Assembly: GCF_002878395.1 (NCBI RefSeq)
Contig: NC_061114.1
Span: forward strand, 167,261,937 to 167,325,936
Length of the DNA stretch: 64,000 bases
Direction: 5' to 3'
Origin: Capsicum annuum
Lineage: Eukaryota > Streptophyta > Magnoliopsida > Solanales > Solanaceae
The translations under genes were made by a program, and so were the position numbers. This document shows positions 1-10,287 of the stretch, piece by piece (position 1 is the stretch's first letter; each line of letters begins with the position of its first letter). The notes under the pieces were generated by a model. The model worked only from the letters and a program-made list of their open reading frames with translations. It was not told where the DNA came from and did no database searches.

Positions 1-8
1 TGTCAGAT

Positions 9-20
9 TGGTATTGGAGC
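9..20 (+). other. Primer-binding site (initiator Met-tRNA type), degenerate
   Basis: The sequence tggtattggagc is a slightly mutated form of tggtatcagagc, complementary to the 3' end of plant initiator Met-tRNA. It sits four bases after the LTR end, as in the other chromovirus-like elements of this window. Confidence 0.75.
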
Positions 21-213
21 CTAGGTTCATGGTCAATTTAGTTTCCCCAAAGCCGTGTCGGGTAGAGTCTCTTTTAAGGGTATGTAGTATGCCGCACTCA
101 TAAGTGAGAGGCTGCGAGGCATTTATGAGTATTTTTCTATTGTGTTCTATTTTTGGGCTATAGCATCTAAGGTCTTGTATCTAGCTAATTCCTATTTGTT
201 GAACTTTCAGTTC

Positions 214-1330
214 ATGCCTTCGAGATGATTTGATATTCGTGAAAACCCTTCTGTCCTAACTTAGGAATATAGAAATAGAGTCCATCCTACCCTGAGAGTT
301 TAGACTAGGTCTAGGCCCACTGTCTCTAATTAACCCAATGGAGCTCCACCAGTTCCTTCTATCCCTCCTCAAAAACCTCAAGCTACGTGTCTAATGCTGA
401 GTTTTTCTAGTCGACCCATTTGCTCACTCAGTTGGTCACCTCTCAAACTGAGAGTGTGGATTCTATTACTCCATTATCTGGGGCCACTAGAGTTAGCCAA
501 TTTATATGGTTAAACCTCTTGTGTTTACCAAAATGAATGTTGAAGAGGATTCTTAGGGATTCATTTATGAAATAGAAAAAAATTTCTGGGTGATGCAGTT
601 TACTGTGGTGGAAGGCGTGAAGTTTGCAGCCTACCAGTTGAAGGATATAGCTCATTAGTGGTATAAAGAGTGGGACCAACTCAAAGGCATGGATTTTGAT
701 TCTGCCCTGTGGGAGGACTTTTCTGGAGATTCTCTTGATTGCTTCTTTTCTCAAGAGCTGAGGAAGGCAAAGATGAAAGAGTTTGTTACCCTGAAGCAAG
801 GTAAGATGTTATTTAAGAAGTATTCCTTAATGTTTCACCAGTTATACCGATATGATCCAAAGTTGGTTTCTAGCATGAATGCTCGAATGAGGATGTTTGC
901 TTTCGGGTTGTCCCGAGACTTGATTTTAGAGAGTAAAGCTACCTTGTTGAACAAGGACATGGACATCTCCAGAATGGTTATGTATATGAATTAAGTGAAG
1001 GAAAAGAAGATAAAGCAAGTTAAAATTGGGGAAAAGCAGAGCAAGATATTCTGGTATTCAGAGCAAGAAGGAGGTCAACAACAAAGTGACAGAGATGGTG
1101 GAAAGTAGTCCAAAAAGAAGTAGGGAAATTTTGGGACCTGCTTGATGGCTAGTTCTCCCTACCCAAAGCCGTCTGGTGATAGATATTTTTAGGGTAGTGA
1201 TAATTTTAGGGCATAGGGTGCCCAATATTAGGCTAGTGGGGCCCAATTAGCTCCATTATATCCTTTTTATAATTTTTATGATCAATTGCACCGAGTTTCT
1301 ATGATGAGGGAAGGGATAAGTGGTTCAACT
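214..1330 (+). pseudogene. gag: gag remnant of the first chromovirus
   Basis: The start at 214 gives MPSR, the usual MPPR-like opening of Tekay-type Gag, and is quickly followed by stops. The best-preserved open stretch (689-994, 101 residues) matches the Gag capsid region: a W-D-F segment, then a run like REAKMKEF-LKQG, a K-Y-S-L-F-Q-L-Y motif, and a segment around MNARMRMFAFGLSRDL. Gag coats the RNA genome inside virus-like particles in the cytoplasm. Stops occur before and after this stretch (for example near 660 and 991), and no zinc knuckle can be read before the sequence becomes unrecognisable near 1330. It is non-functional. Assignment to Gag is secure; the exact ends are not. Confidence 0.8.
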
Positions 1331-1339
1331 GTTACAAGC

Positions 1340-2160
1340 TAAGGCACAAGCTTAGATTTGGTTATATATATAAACTAAGGAGAGTAAGGAAAATCATACT
1401 TGACTTGGAACCTAAATAATGGGGAAGGAAATTTTCACTAAAAATTTAACAGTTCTTTGGACTCAATGGGTAGAAGGGACTCAATGATGAAATCACCCAT
1501 ACCTAAAGTTAATTCTGTGGGGAATCGCTTGGAACTTATGCTTGAACTTGGAGAACCCTAGTTTGCTTTAGAGAAAAAGAGAATAACTTTCTTTTTGCTA
1601 AGTCTAATGATTTTGGAGTTTATGGAGTCTTAGGGCAACTTAAATCCGTCAATAACATATATTAGACTGCCCAAATGATGTGGGTTTGGGATTAAAATAT
1701 GAGGATTTACCAAAACCCCTTTTAAAATTATATTAGGCTTTCTAGTTCCAATAATCACGACTCACCTAATGAATCATTACGACTAGTCATGAGTAGTAGT
1801 CTGAGTTGTGACCTGAGGCACTGAGGTCTCGGGTCTTTTCTATTAAGGTAATGACTCCCGTCCTAATGATTGATTAGGTTTGATTTCGAGTTGTTAGAAG
1901 TAGTTGTGATTTGAGACTTAATTTTTGGATTTCTTAATGGTGGGGTAATGCATCCATGCAATGACTCGTTATGTCTCATAACGAGTTATGAGATGGACTC
2001 GTTGTCACAAGAATAAAATTAAGACCTTCACTAGAGTGGAAATGACTCATATGTAATGACTCATTCTGTCTGGTAATGACTCATTGCCTGAGTCGTTATC
2101 ACTAGTAGTTTGACAAGCCCTTATGATGTTTACTATAACTTTTTTCCACAATATCGAATT
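1340..2160 (+). other. Unassigned block replacing the protease region; repeated TGACTC/GAGTCA motif
   Basis: Between the gag remnant and RT, where a protease should be, I can read no protein in any frame. The right half (about 1750-2100) is crowded with the short motif AATGACTC(A/G)TT and its inverse, including a near-perfect hairpin at 1971-1997 (tgactcgttatg / cataacgagtta). It looks like a piece of an LTR control region from another element, inserted or brought in by rearrangement. No clear TSD was found. Confidence 0.5.
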
Positions 2161-2169
2161 AAGGCGAGA

Positions 2170-3210
2170 CTAGTGGCATTTCTAAGAAAAGTTAATGGCC
2201 TATTCTGTGATGTGTTTAGATCTTGAAATCTTAGGGAATTACAGAGCAGTAGTGTTTTCTAAGATAGATTTGAGGTCTGGTTACCATCAATTGAGAGTTA
2301 GGGCAATGGACATACCTAAGACAGACTTTCGGACTCATTACGATCAATATATGTTCTAGGTAATGCCTTTTAGTTTTACCAATGCCCTATAACCTTTTAT
2401 GGATCTTATGAACCATGTGTTCAGTTCAAATTTATACTCCTTTGTGATAGTATTTATTGATGATATTCTGGTATATTCGAGGTGTAAAGAGGAGAATAAG
2501 CGATATTTAAGAGTTGTGCTCCACACTTTGAGAGAATATTAGGTGTATGTCATGTTCTCAAATTGCAATTTCTATATTGATTTTATAGCATTTTTGGGCA
2601 TTGTAGTGTCCAAGGTTAGTATTATCATAGTTAGTATCGGCCTACGTTACCAACAGAGGTTTACAGTTTTATTAGGTTGGTAGGTTACTATAGTAAGTTT
2701 ATTGAGGGTTTTCTTTTATTACAAACCTACGACTAAATGGACCAGGAAGGAGATTCCATTTTAGTGGTCTGTAATTTGTGAGGTAAGCTTTCTAAAGATC
2801 AAGAATTTGCTTACATCAACTCTTATTCTGACTTTCTATTGAGGGTGAGCGTTTTACTTTCTAATATGATGCATATTGTATTGGTTTGGGGTGTTCTCTG
2901 ATGCAGAGGAGCGGTGTTATAACATATGAGTCAATAAAGTTAAAGGTGCATAAGTATAACTACCCGACTAATGATTTGGAGTTAGTAGTAGTTCTGTTTA
3001 TACTTAGGATATGAAGGTACTATTTGAGTGGGGTTTGTTATGTTATCCTTATTGATCACCACAATCTGCAATATATTATGATCCAAAAGGAGTTTAATTA
3101 GAGGCAGCATAGATGGATTGAGTTGCTGAAGGACTATGATGTCTCTATTCTCTACCATTTAGGCAAGGAGAATATAATAACGGATACCTTGAGCTTGAAG
3201 TTAGAGAGTA
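2170..3210 (+). pseudogene. pol: Reverse transcriptase and RNase H remnant
   Basis: From about 2250 the reading gives the RT signature [16 protein letters not shown], then PFSFTNA, FMDLMN and the catalytic box FIDDILVYS (about 2450-2480), where the two aspartates bind metal for polymerisation. Several stops interrupt it, for example just before the VMPFSF segment and in place of a Q further on. From about 2860 to 3200 RNase H is recognisable only by switching frames (DHHNLQYI-like and WIELLKDYD-like pieces). The RT core residues are kept but the gene is dead. Its neighbours are an integrase remnant on the right and an alien block in place of protease on the left. Confidence 0.8.
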
Positions 3211-3399
3211 TGTGTAGCTTAGCCTTAAATTTAGTTTCTCAGTGGTCGTTGGCTTTGGACATTTAATCCTTAGCTAACTTTATAGTTCATTTGGATATTT
3301 TTGGCCCTTGGAGGATCATCACTAGTTTTAAGGATAAATATGCCTTGTTGGAGTTGAATTAGTGTCATTATTTATAGGATAGCCGACTTCATAGCATTC

Positions 3400-4765
3400 T
3401 AGGGCAGGTATTGATATATGAGTTTCGGAGGGATACCATAGATTCTAAGGGGGTCCTAAATTTTGATGGTCGTATTTGTGTTCAAAGGGTTGGAGATTTG
3501 ATTAAGGTTATCCTTCGCAAGGATAATAGCTCTAGATAATCTATTTACCATAGGATATGTAAGATGTATGAAAATTTGAGGCAGCATTATTGGTGGAGTG
3601 GTATGTGGAGAGATATTGCAGGGTTTGTGTCTTGATGCCTTTGTTTCCTACAGGTAAAGGATGAGCATTAGAGACCTGGTGGATTACTTTAATAGCTACC
3701 TATTCTGAAGTAGAAATGGGAGCAAGTTATGATGGATTTTATAGGTGGGTTGTCTCTCACTTTCCCTTTTTTTATAGCATTTGGATCATCTTCGATTGAT
3801 TGACCAAGTCTGCATATTTTATCCCCGTTTGAGTTTTTTATAGGGATGGGAGGTTAGACCATGTTTATATTTAGGAGGTGGTTCCCTTACATAGGGTAGC
3901 TATGTGCATTGTTTCAGACCGAGGCTCTCAATTCACTTATAGCTTCTGGAGGAAATTTCAGGAAGATTTGGGCACCAAGTTGATCTTAGCACTATATTTC
4001 ACCCCCAAACAAATAGGTAGTTAGAGCAGACTATCAATGTTTTTGATATCAGGATCCACTCTTTTAATTTGGATTTTAGGGTCCAACGGCACCAGTTTCT
4101 ACCTTTAGACGAGTTTGTAAATAATAATAATCTTGTATTAGACTATTTAGATTGAACCATTAAAGGCCTTTTATGGTAGATATTGTCATTCTTATTTTGG
4201 TTAGTTTGAAACTATAGAGGCTAGGCCTTATGGCATAAGTTTGATTCAAGAGTCAGTAGACTGAGTTCGAGTGATTCGGGAAAGGCTACGAGTAGCTCAA
4301 AGTAGATAAAGATGTTATACTGACTGCAAACACCATCCATTAAGGTACAAAGTAGGTGATAGGGACTTCCTGTGAGTATTGCCCATGAAGGGAGTGATAT
4401 TTGAGAGGAGGGGCAATCTTAGCTCTAGATATATTGGACATGTTGAGATCTTACAGACAGTTGGGGAGGTAGCATATGGGTTGTAATTACCCCTTCCTTC
4501 TCAGCCATCCACCTAGTGTTTCATGTATCTATATTACAGCATTACATTTAAGGTGAGTCGCGCATGCTTTGGTCGGACTAGGTTCAGTTGGATAAGAGGT
4601 TGGCATTTGTATTGGAACTGGTGTCTATTTTGGATAAAGATGTCATATGGTTTCTCTCCAAGGAAATTCCAGTATTTAAGGTTCAGTGGTGTCACCATCC
4701 AGTAGAGGAGGCCACTTCTGAGATTGAGCATAAGATGCAGGCCCGATATCCTACTTGTTTGAGCC
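3400..4765 (+). pseudogene. pol: Integrase and chromodomain remnant
   Basis: Integrase inserts the cDNA into the genome. The region reads HYWWSGMWRDIA (end of the zinc-binding domain, about 3580), MMDFIGGLS with the first catalytic Asp (about 3730), IVSDRGSQFTYSFW with the second Asp (about 3910), then a mutated segment around LEQTINVF that should hold the catalytic Glu. The C-terminal domain follows (YKVGDRDFL, GRGNLSSRYIG-like, about 4340-4440). The tail VQWCHHPVEEATSEIE (about 4680-4730, frame ending at 4770) is a chromodomain-like ending typical of Tekay-type elements, thought to guide insertion into heterochromatin. Stops and frame changes occur throughout. Confidence 0.8.
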
Positions 4766-4824
4766 TTTAGGTATTTCCTTATCCCCTTACTTTCACAGAC
4801 GAAAGTTCTTTCAGGAGTGGATTT

Positions 4825-7182
4825 TGTAATGACTCTCAAGGCTATTTCCCTCATTTTCATGCACTTTCAGTGTCTAGTGCTTTTCTATTATTGTCCCAAG
4901 TTATTTATAACTTGCTGGGACTAATTTTTCGTTTTTTGGGTAGTTCATTTGAGAATTTTAGTATTACCAAATATATTATGGAAAACTTAACTGAAAATTA
5001 GTATTTGGGTGAAATAAAATTTACTACCCTTCTAGAATATTTTTAATTTGTATAGATTTTAGTTATGGTATATTTATATCGCTTTATAAGTAGTTTTATA
5101 CGCTACTGATATTTTATGCAAAAAAAGTAAATTTAGATATGTTAAAATATTATTAATATATAATTGATGTTTTATTTGAAGTAATTTTCTATTAGTTATG
5201 CCATATTTGAAATATTATATTTATTTTATCACAAGCCTATTAATATCCGAATATATATAACGAGTTATTAAAGTTAAGTAATGACACATCCACTTCCATG
5301 TGGAAGTAGAGGGAAGGACAATTAGCCATTAATACCTAATGTGACAGTTTGATAACAATCTTAGTGAAGGTGGCAGCTTAGTGGAACTTGTAATTTCTTT
5401 CATTATATGGAAAATAACAACATTAATCCATTTAGACAATATGTAACATATGAATGTTCATCATAATTGAATTTTGTCCATATCCACAAAAATGTGAAAT
5501 TGTGCACTTTTTTTATCATGGAAATCTCTCTGGTTTTCTTTGGAGAAAATAAATACAATAACTTATTCAAGTTTGGGTTCTAGTGGGGTATTATTTGAGC
5601 CTGTTTGGAAAGGTTGTTAGCTTTGGCGTCCAGGCAGGTTAGGCTTACCCTACTTTTATTTTGCGATTATTTATTGTAATTGTGTACTATTATACTAGTT
5701 TTGGACAAGTACTTGTAGTTTTAGTACCATTTAATACACATATATCATACCTTATATATTCGGTTAGGACACCGTTCTAGTAAATTTTAGTATCTTATTT
5801 TTTTGTATGATGTAACATCTATAACATCAGGGCATGAAATTAAGTTGTAGAATCTTGTATTCATCTCTTGTTAATTAATATATGTGAATGGTTATTTATA
5901 TGTATTTTATTTTTTATTTATGTTCAGCATATACATTATTTTTGTTATTGATAGTGAATTCTTGTGCCACCTTTACATTGCTTGTGGTATGGTTTGGGTT
6001 TTAATTTTATAGTTGGGTATGGTTTATATGAGTTTCATTTCTAGTTCGCAATCTGGTTATGATGATTTGGGGGTTCTGGTATTGATTACTCTTGTTTTGG
6101 GAGTTATGGTTCCTCTAAGATTCAATTCGAGTCCAACATCTGATTATGATTCTATTTTATATCATATATGTGGCCTCTCATAATTACCCACTATTTTTAG
6201 TTTAAATTTTGTATGTGGCCTCTTATTTTTATCCACTACTACTGGTTCAAACCCGATTTTGACCTCCTGTTACTACCCATTGGTATTTGTTCAAGCACAC
6301 TAAACATCAAAATGACTATATGATTAGTGAACATCCGAATGACTATATGATTTAATGGGATAGGTTCAGTTATGGATTACTCATGTTTATTTTCGTTAAT
6401 TACTTCTTAGGTATCTCAGCAGCATATTAGGGCATGGTTGGATTAATTGTCTTCTTCAATGTGCCTGACTGACTTATGGGGATTATTTAGGTTATGTTTG
6501 GTTTGCCTATTATTATTGTTTTATTTATCTTTATGTATTTCTTTTTCTTATATTGATATCGCATTTATGTAGCTCGATAGTTTCTTACCTTTCAGTCTCA
6601 ATTTATTGTTGACTTAGACTATCCTCACATTTTAGCAATACTTTTTCTTTATTGAGCTTAGTCAACCGATGATGCCTACTGATTAACCGTTTCTTTAGTA
6701 ATCATACTAAACTTCTGCATCTTTCTCTTGATGTAGATCCGAGGACTAGCAGCTAGCAATGACTTGATTCTTACTTTTTAGAACTAATCCAGAGCAGTGT
6801 GAGTTTGCTGTCGTCTGGGGTTGATTCTTCTCTTTCTATTCCAGTTTAGTTTGTTGTACTCGAGATTGCTTGTATATATTATGTATATTTTGAATTTTGA
6901 TTAGTACTCTGTGTATCTTTTAGTAGTGGCTCTTGTACTACCTTACCAGATCTTAGGAGACATTTATTTGTACATTTTAGCCCTTTCCTTTGTCCTGTTT
7001 GATAAACTTTATATGTTTCTTTTCTATTTTTTGCTTATTATTACTATTGTTTTCATTATATTTGATTTTTTTCTTGTTTCTGCCTGTGACCCAATTACCT
7101 ATCATTCTGGCCTATGGCTTGGCTTTCTTACTACTGGAATTAAGTAGGTGCAATCATAACTTGAGAAATATGGTCATGGAAC
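4825..7182 (+). repeat. 3' LTR of the first chromovirus
   Basis: The LTR begins tgtaatgactctcaagg just after the chromodomain stop and ends near 7182-7189, where the sequence resembles the 5' LTR end seen at position 1. It is AT-rich and holds the usual LTR-internal landmarks of this family, such as a 'gatccgaggactagcagctag' type segment near 6738. It has no gene: the open stretches at 6911-7147 and 6990-7310 are low-complexity Ile/Leu/Phe-rich frames without family resemblance. The right boundary is approximate because no 5' LTR is available for comparison. Confidence 0.65.
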
Positions 7183-7568
7183 CCTTACACTTTCAACATA
7201 TCAAGTGCCTTTTTATAACACATATAGAGAAAACACAATTCACTACTTCATGTTTTCTAGATCCCATATTCACTTACTATAATTATGTAAGCATATACAC
7301 ATACTTGTAAATGATGTAATATTTCATATCATCCTTAATTTGAAAGTAAACTTCGCATATGATCTTTAGGCAAGAATAATGAATCAGATAATAAAATATT
7401 ATTCCAACAATATCAAGCATTTAAATATCATCACAAGTATATCTTCCACCCTAACAATAACAACATACCCAATAAAACCCACTTAGTAAAGTATGAAGTA
7501 GATAAAATGTACGAGAGCTTACCACTACCCTGAGGAGGTAGATAGCTGCTACCCTAACCCTAATATTT

Positions 7569-7650
7569 ATGAAAAATAAATTCATAAAATTACAAAAGAT
7601 AAAATTCATATGAAAAATAAATTCATAAAATTACAAAAGATAAAATTCAT
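7569..7650. repeat. 41-bp tandem duplication
   Basis: Two identical 41-bp units (7569-7609 and 7610-7650), starting atgaaaaataaattc and ending gataaaattcat, stand head to tail. The perfect identity suggests a recent local slippage or unequal exchange. Confidence 0.95.
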
Positions 7651-8334
7651 AACTAATAAGTGAAGTTAAAAAGTGGAACCTGATTTGTTGCCTCTTTCTC
7701 TTCCATTCATAACTTTACAATTTCCTCTTTGGCCATTTTATATAGTTTGGACTTTGGACTCACTCCTCTTTTCCGAAACTAATTGTCTCAGCTCCAATAG
7801 CAAATTCTTGAATCTCGAATTAAGTAAAATTGTTGTCACATTCAAAGAATAGGGAAGCTTCAGGAAAGTTTAAGTAGTGTTTTGGAAATTTTTATTCTGC
7901 CTGCGAATGTACCTATCGATTTTGTTACTTGCTTAAATTTTTAATCTTTGACATCATCTCAAAAGAGATTATGGACTACCATCTATCCCTCAATCTCTAC
8001 TATTTTCATCGATGGATTGGTCTTCAACAATTTTGGAGTAAGATTTTGTTAAGATATATGATAAACCATGCGGTTTTGATGTAGTATTATTTATTAAATA
8101 TTTATTTATTTATTTATTCAAATCAATAAATTATCGTATTAAATATATCATTGTCATATATGTGTCCTCAACTTACAGTTGATAATTTGGTGTGTAGAAT
8201 TTAGCTTATATACAAAAGATTAAATCATCAGTACTTATAAGTTAAAGTTATAATTCACAATTGCAAATGAAAATTTGGAAAAAACATCAGAATGATTGTA
8301 GCACAAAATTAAATGTAATTTATCTTGATTACGA

Positions 8335-8452
8335 GAATGATATAGTTCTAACTTATAGTGCTAGTGCATTTTATATGTATTGAACAAGACCAAGAATGAT
8401 ATAGTTCTAACTTATAGTGCTAGTGCATTTTATATGTATTGAACAAGACCTA
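8335..8452. repeat. 59-bp tandem duplication
   Basis: Two near-identical 59-bp units (8335-8393 and 8394-8452), starting gaatgatatagttc and ending gaacaagaccaa or gaacaagaccta, are adjacent. Confidence 0.95.
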
Positions 8453-8620
8453 GTTGAGATATTTGTTTTAAAATGATTGATAAAAACTTATTCTTTAAAC
8501 TATTAAATGTACATATACTCTCAATCCTGATATAAGTATTATGATTTGTTTATATTTTTTATACTTTTAATTTATTAAAAGGTGATATTCTGAGATAGGT
8601 CGAAATTCCTAGTAGATTCA

Positions 8621-8687
8621 TGTCACGACCAGAGGCTACCACCTAGTCGTGACAATGGCTTACTGTCACAAGTGACCATAAGCTAAC
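8621..8687 (-). repeat. H 3' LTR, outer piece
   Basis: This begins tgtcacgacc, a typical LTR terminus, and runs to gtgaccataagctaac. The text matches the start of the LTRs at 54534 and 60801 (tcacaagtgaccacaagctaac) and resumes at 26112 after Athila1. Confidence 0.75.
8683..8687. repeat. Target-site duplication CTAAC (left copy, Athila1)
   Basis: CTAAC directly precedes the Athila1 5' LTR and recurs directly after its 3' LTR at 26112-26116. Perfect 5-bp agreement fixes both ends of the element. Confidence 0.92.
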
Positions 8688-10177
8688 TGATGTGTGAGCA
8701 GATGCTAACACATTTAAAGCTTTTAAATGACAATAATTGCGAAGTCTTAAGAAACTTTTATCATTTTTGTCTTCTCTTTGTAATGCACGAAAGTCAAGAT
8801 GCAATGAAAACCTAAGACAATAAGAGTAAAAGAGGTGAATTTGGAACAAGTGGCCAAGATGGTGTAGTTGACCACTTTTCTGATAAGTCGTCAACTTTGT
8901 GATAAGTTATAAGAATCATCGTCAGATGTAGATAGTATGAGGTAGTAAGACCAGAAGTGTGATTATATTCCTTAATAAGCCGTCAGGTGTCTGATAAGCC
9001 CTCAGGAATGCCTTCATTCCAAGGCAGAAATCATGAAAGTGGAAGAGGACCTGACGACAATTCTGATAAGTCATCTAACTCCTCATAAACTGTCAAAGTG
9101 TTATTGTCAGCCTAAGGAAGAAATCATCAAACTTGTAGAAGATGATGACGACGTGTCTGATAAGTCGTCAGACTCCCAATAAGGCGTCACACTTTGTCGT
9201 CACCTGTGCAAGAAAAGATCTGTAATCTATGATTTGTTTCCATTATTAGTCTGAAGTATTTAAGGCATAATTTAGGGTTTTATTAAGCATCTTGAACTTC
9301 ACATTTTCATCAAGTTTTCTCTCTAGTTTTCTCTGCAACATTTCAATTTACTTTTGGAGAAATTATTATTATTTTTTTGGGGGATTTTCTACTATGATTT
9401 AGAAGGAGAAACACTTATTGATATTCATCATTATGTAAGTTATCATCTCTCAAACTATGAATACAATTGGCGTTGTTGCTTTCTACATTATGAGTAGCTA
9501 ATTTCTTTAACACGAGTTGTGGGATCTATGGGTTTGGGTTTGTAACATAACTAAGTGTTCAAGATTCTAACGGTGGCAGAAACTTCTTGTTAATTCCATT
9601 ATTTTATATTCTGACTATTGGTTGTAAACAATAGGCCTTGCTTACTAGTGATTTGCTTGAGGTAACAAATCAACCCTAGTAAGAAGCGAATTATCAACAG
9701 GGACTTGAAAGCATCAAACTTCTATTTAATAATTAATGTTGTAACAAGATTAATTAACTTGAGATAATATCCTGTTATGAAATATAAATTTCCTAAGTTC
9801 GAAAGAATTAGGTGGTAAAATGTCTAAATATGTTGAGAAACATTTAGACATAACTTCGACAAGGATAGTCTGTTGTTCCTACCTACCACAAGAATCTTAA
9901 ACCATTGCTAGCGTCTGTCAAATCCCAACACCCATAGTGAACATAACTATGGTTTCCCTTATAATATTGATTTCAAACACTGAATTGAGAAGTAATTATT
10001 TGCTACCTTTTAAAAAACCTACATTCACAGGAAACTGTTATCTATCAGTTGATTAACCCGCAGTTAACTCAAATTCACACCATATTTCCTATGGGATTCA
10101 ACCCCAACCTAGTTTATTTATATATTAACAATGATCACTTACATTCTCATAAGAGAGGTGTAGTTTGAGCGTTATAA
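8688..10177 (+). repeat. Athila1 5' LTR
   Basis: About 1490 bp, similar throughout to 24638-26111. It starts tgatgtgtgagcagatgc and ends gagcgttataa, whereas the 3' copy ends gagcattatca, so the terminal CA has mutated in the 5' copy. From 8870 to 9200 it carries a cluster of short TAAGTCGTCA/TGACGAC repeats in both orientations. Confidence 0.9.
8870..9200 (+). repeat. Clustered TAAGTCGTCA / TGACGAC short repeats in Athila1 5' LTR
   Basis: The motif ctgataagtcgtca and variants (aagccgtcag, aagtcatc, aaggcgtcac) recur many times, mixed with inverse forms such as gacgac and tgtcgtcacc. The 3' LTR has the same cluster at about 24825-25140 and Athila2 at about 43190-43530. Its function is unknown; it lies in the probable U3 control region. 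Confidence 0.7.
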
Positions 10178-10181
10178 AAAA

Positions 10182-10200
10182 TGGAGCCATTGCTGGGGAA
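10182..10200 (+). other. Asp-tRNA type primer-binding site of Athila1
   Basis: The sequence tggagccattgctggggaa is close to tggcgccgttgccggggaa, the site complementary to the tRNA-Asp 3' end used by Athila elements. It starts four bases after the LTR. Three CpG positions have decayed, as expected in methylated DNA. Confidence 0.85.
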
Positions 10201-10287
10201 TACGATTAACTGTTAGTCAATTAACTATTAGTCAAGTTTCCTAGTTTTACATTTTTTTGGTGTTTTTGTTTGTTGCAAGACTTTTGT

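Larger units (their letters stand above)
1..7182 (+). mobile_element. Degenerate chromovirus-type Ty3/gypsy retrotransposon (5' LTR outside window)
   Basis: The window opens on the last bases of a 5' LTR (tgtca, 1-5), followed at once by a primer-binding site. Reading rightwards come a gag remnant, RT with the IDD catalytic core, RNase H and integrase remnants, a chromodomain-like tail and a 3' LTR starting at 4825. The order protease-RT-RNase H-integrase-chromodomain is that of Ty3/gypsy chromoviruses of the Tekay/Del type. Every domain is broken by in-frame stops and frame changes, so this is an old dead copy. The protease segment seems replaced by unrelated sequence (1340-2160). The target-site duplication cannot be checked because the left end lies outside the window, and the right LTR end is good to about 10 bases. 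Confidence 0.85.
7183..8620. other. Unassigned AT-rich interval
   Basis: I see no protein-coding signal, LTR pair or known RNA here. It contains a 41-bp tandem duplication, a 59-bp tandem duplication and a short TTTA run near 8099-8120. It lies between the end of the first element and the start of the H LTR, so it may be old intergenic DNA or an eroded repeat. Confidence 0.6.

Noticed and set aside
443..799. 118-codon open frame on the minus strand
   Set aside because: It is the antisense of the gag remnant of the first element and shows no family signature of its own.
6911..7310. Hydrophobic open frames resembling membrane proteins
   Set aside because: They are T-rich LTR sequence; Leu/Phe/Ile runs come from base composition and there is no conserved pattern.
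7183..8620. Possible host gene or promoter
   Set aside because: No open frame of useful length, no splice-like coding structure and no known protein motif was found.
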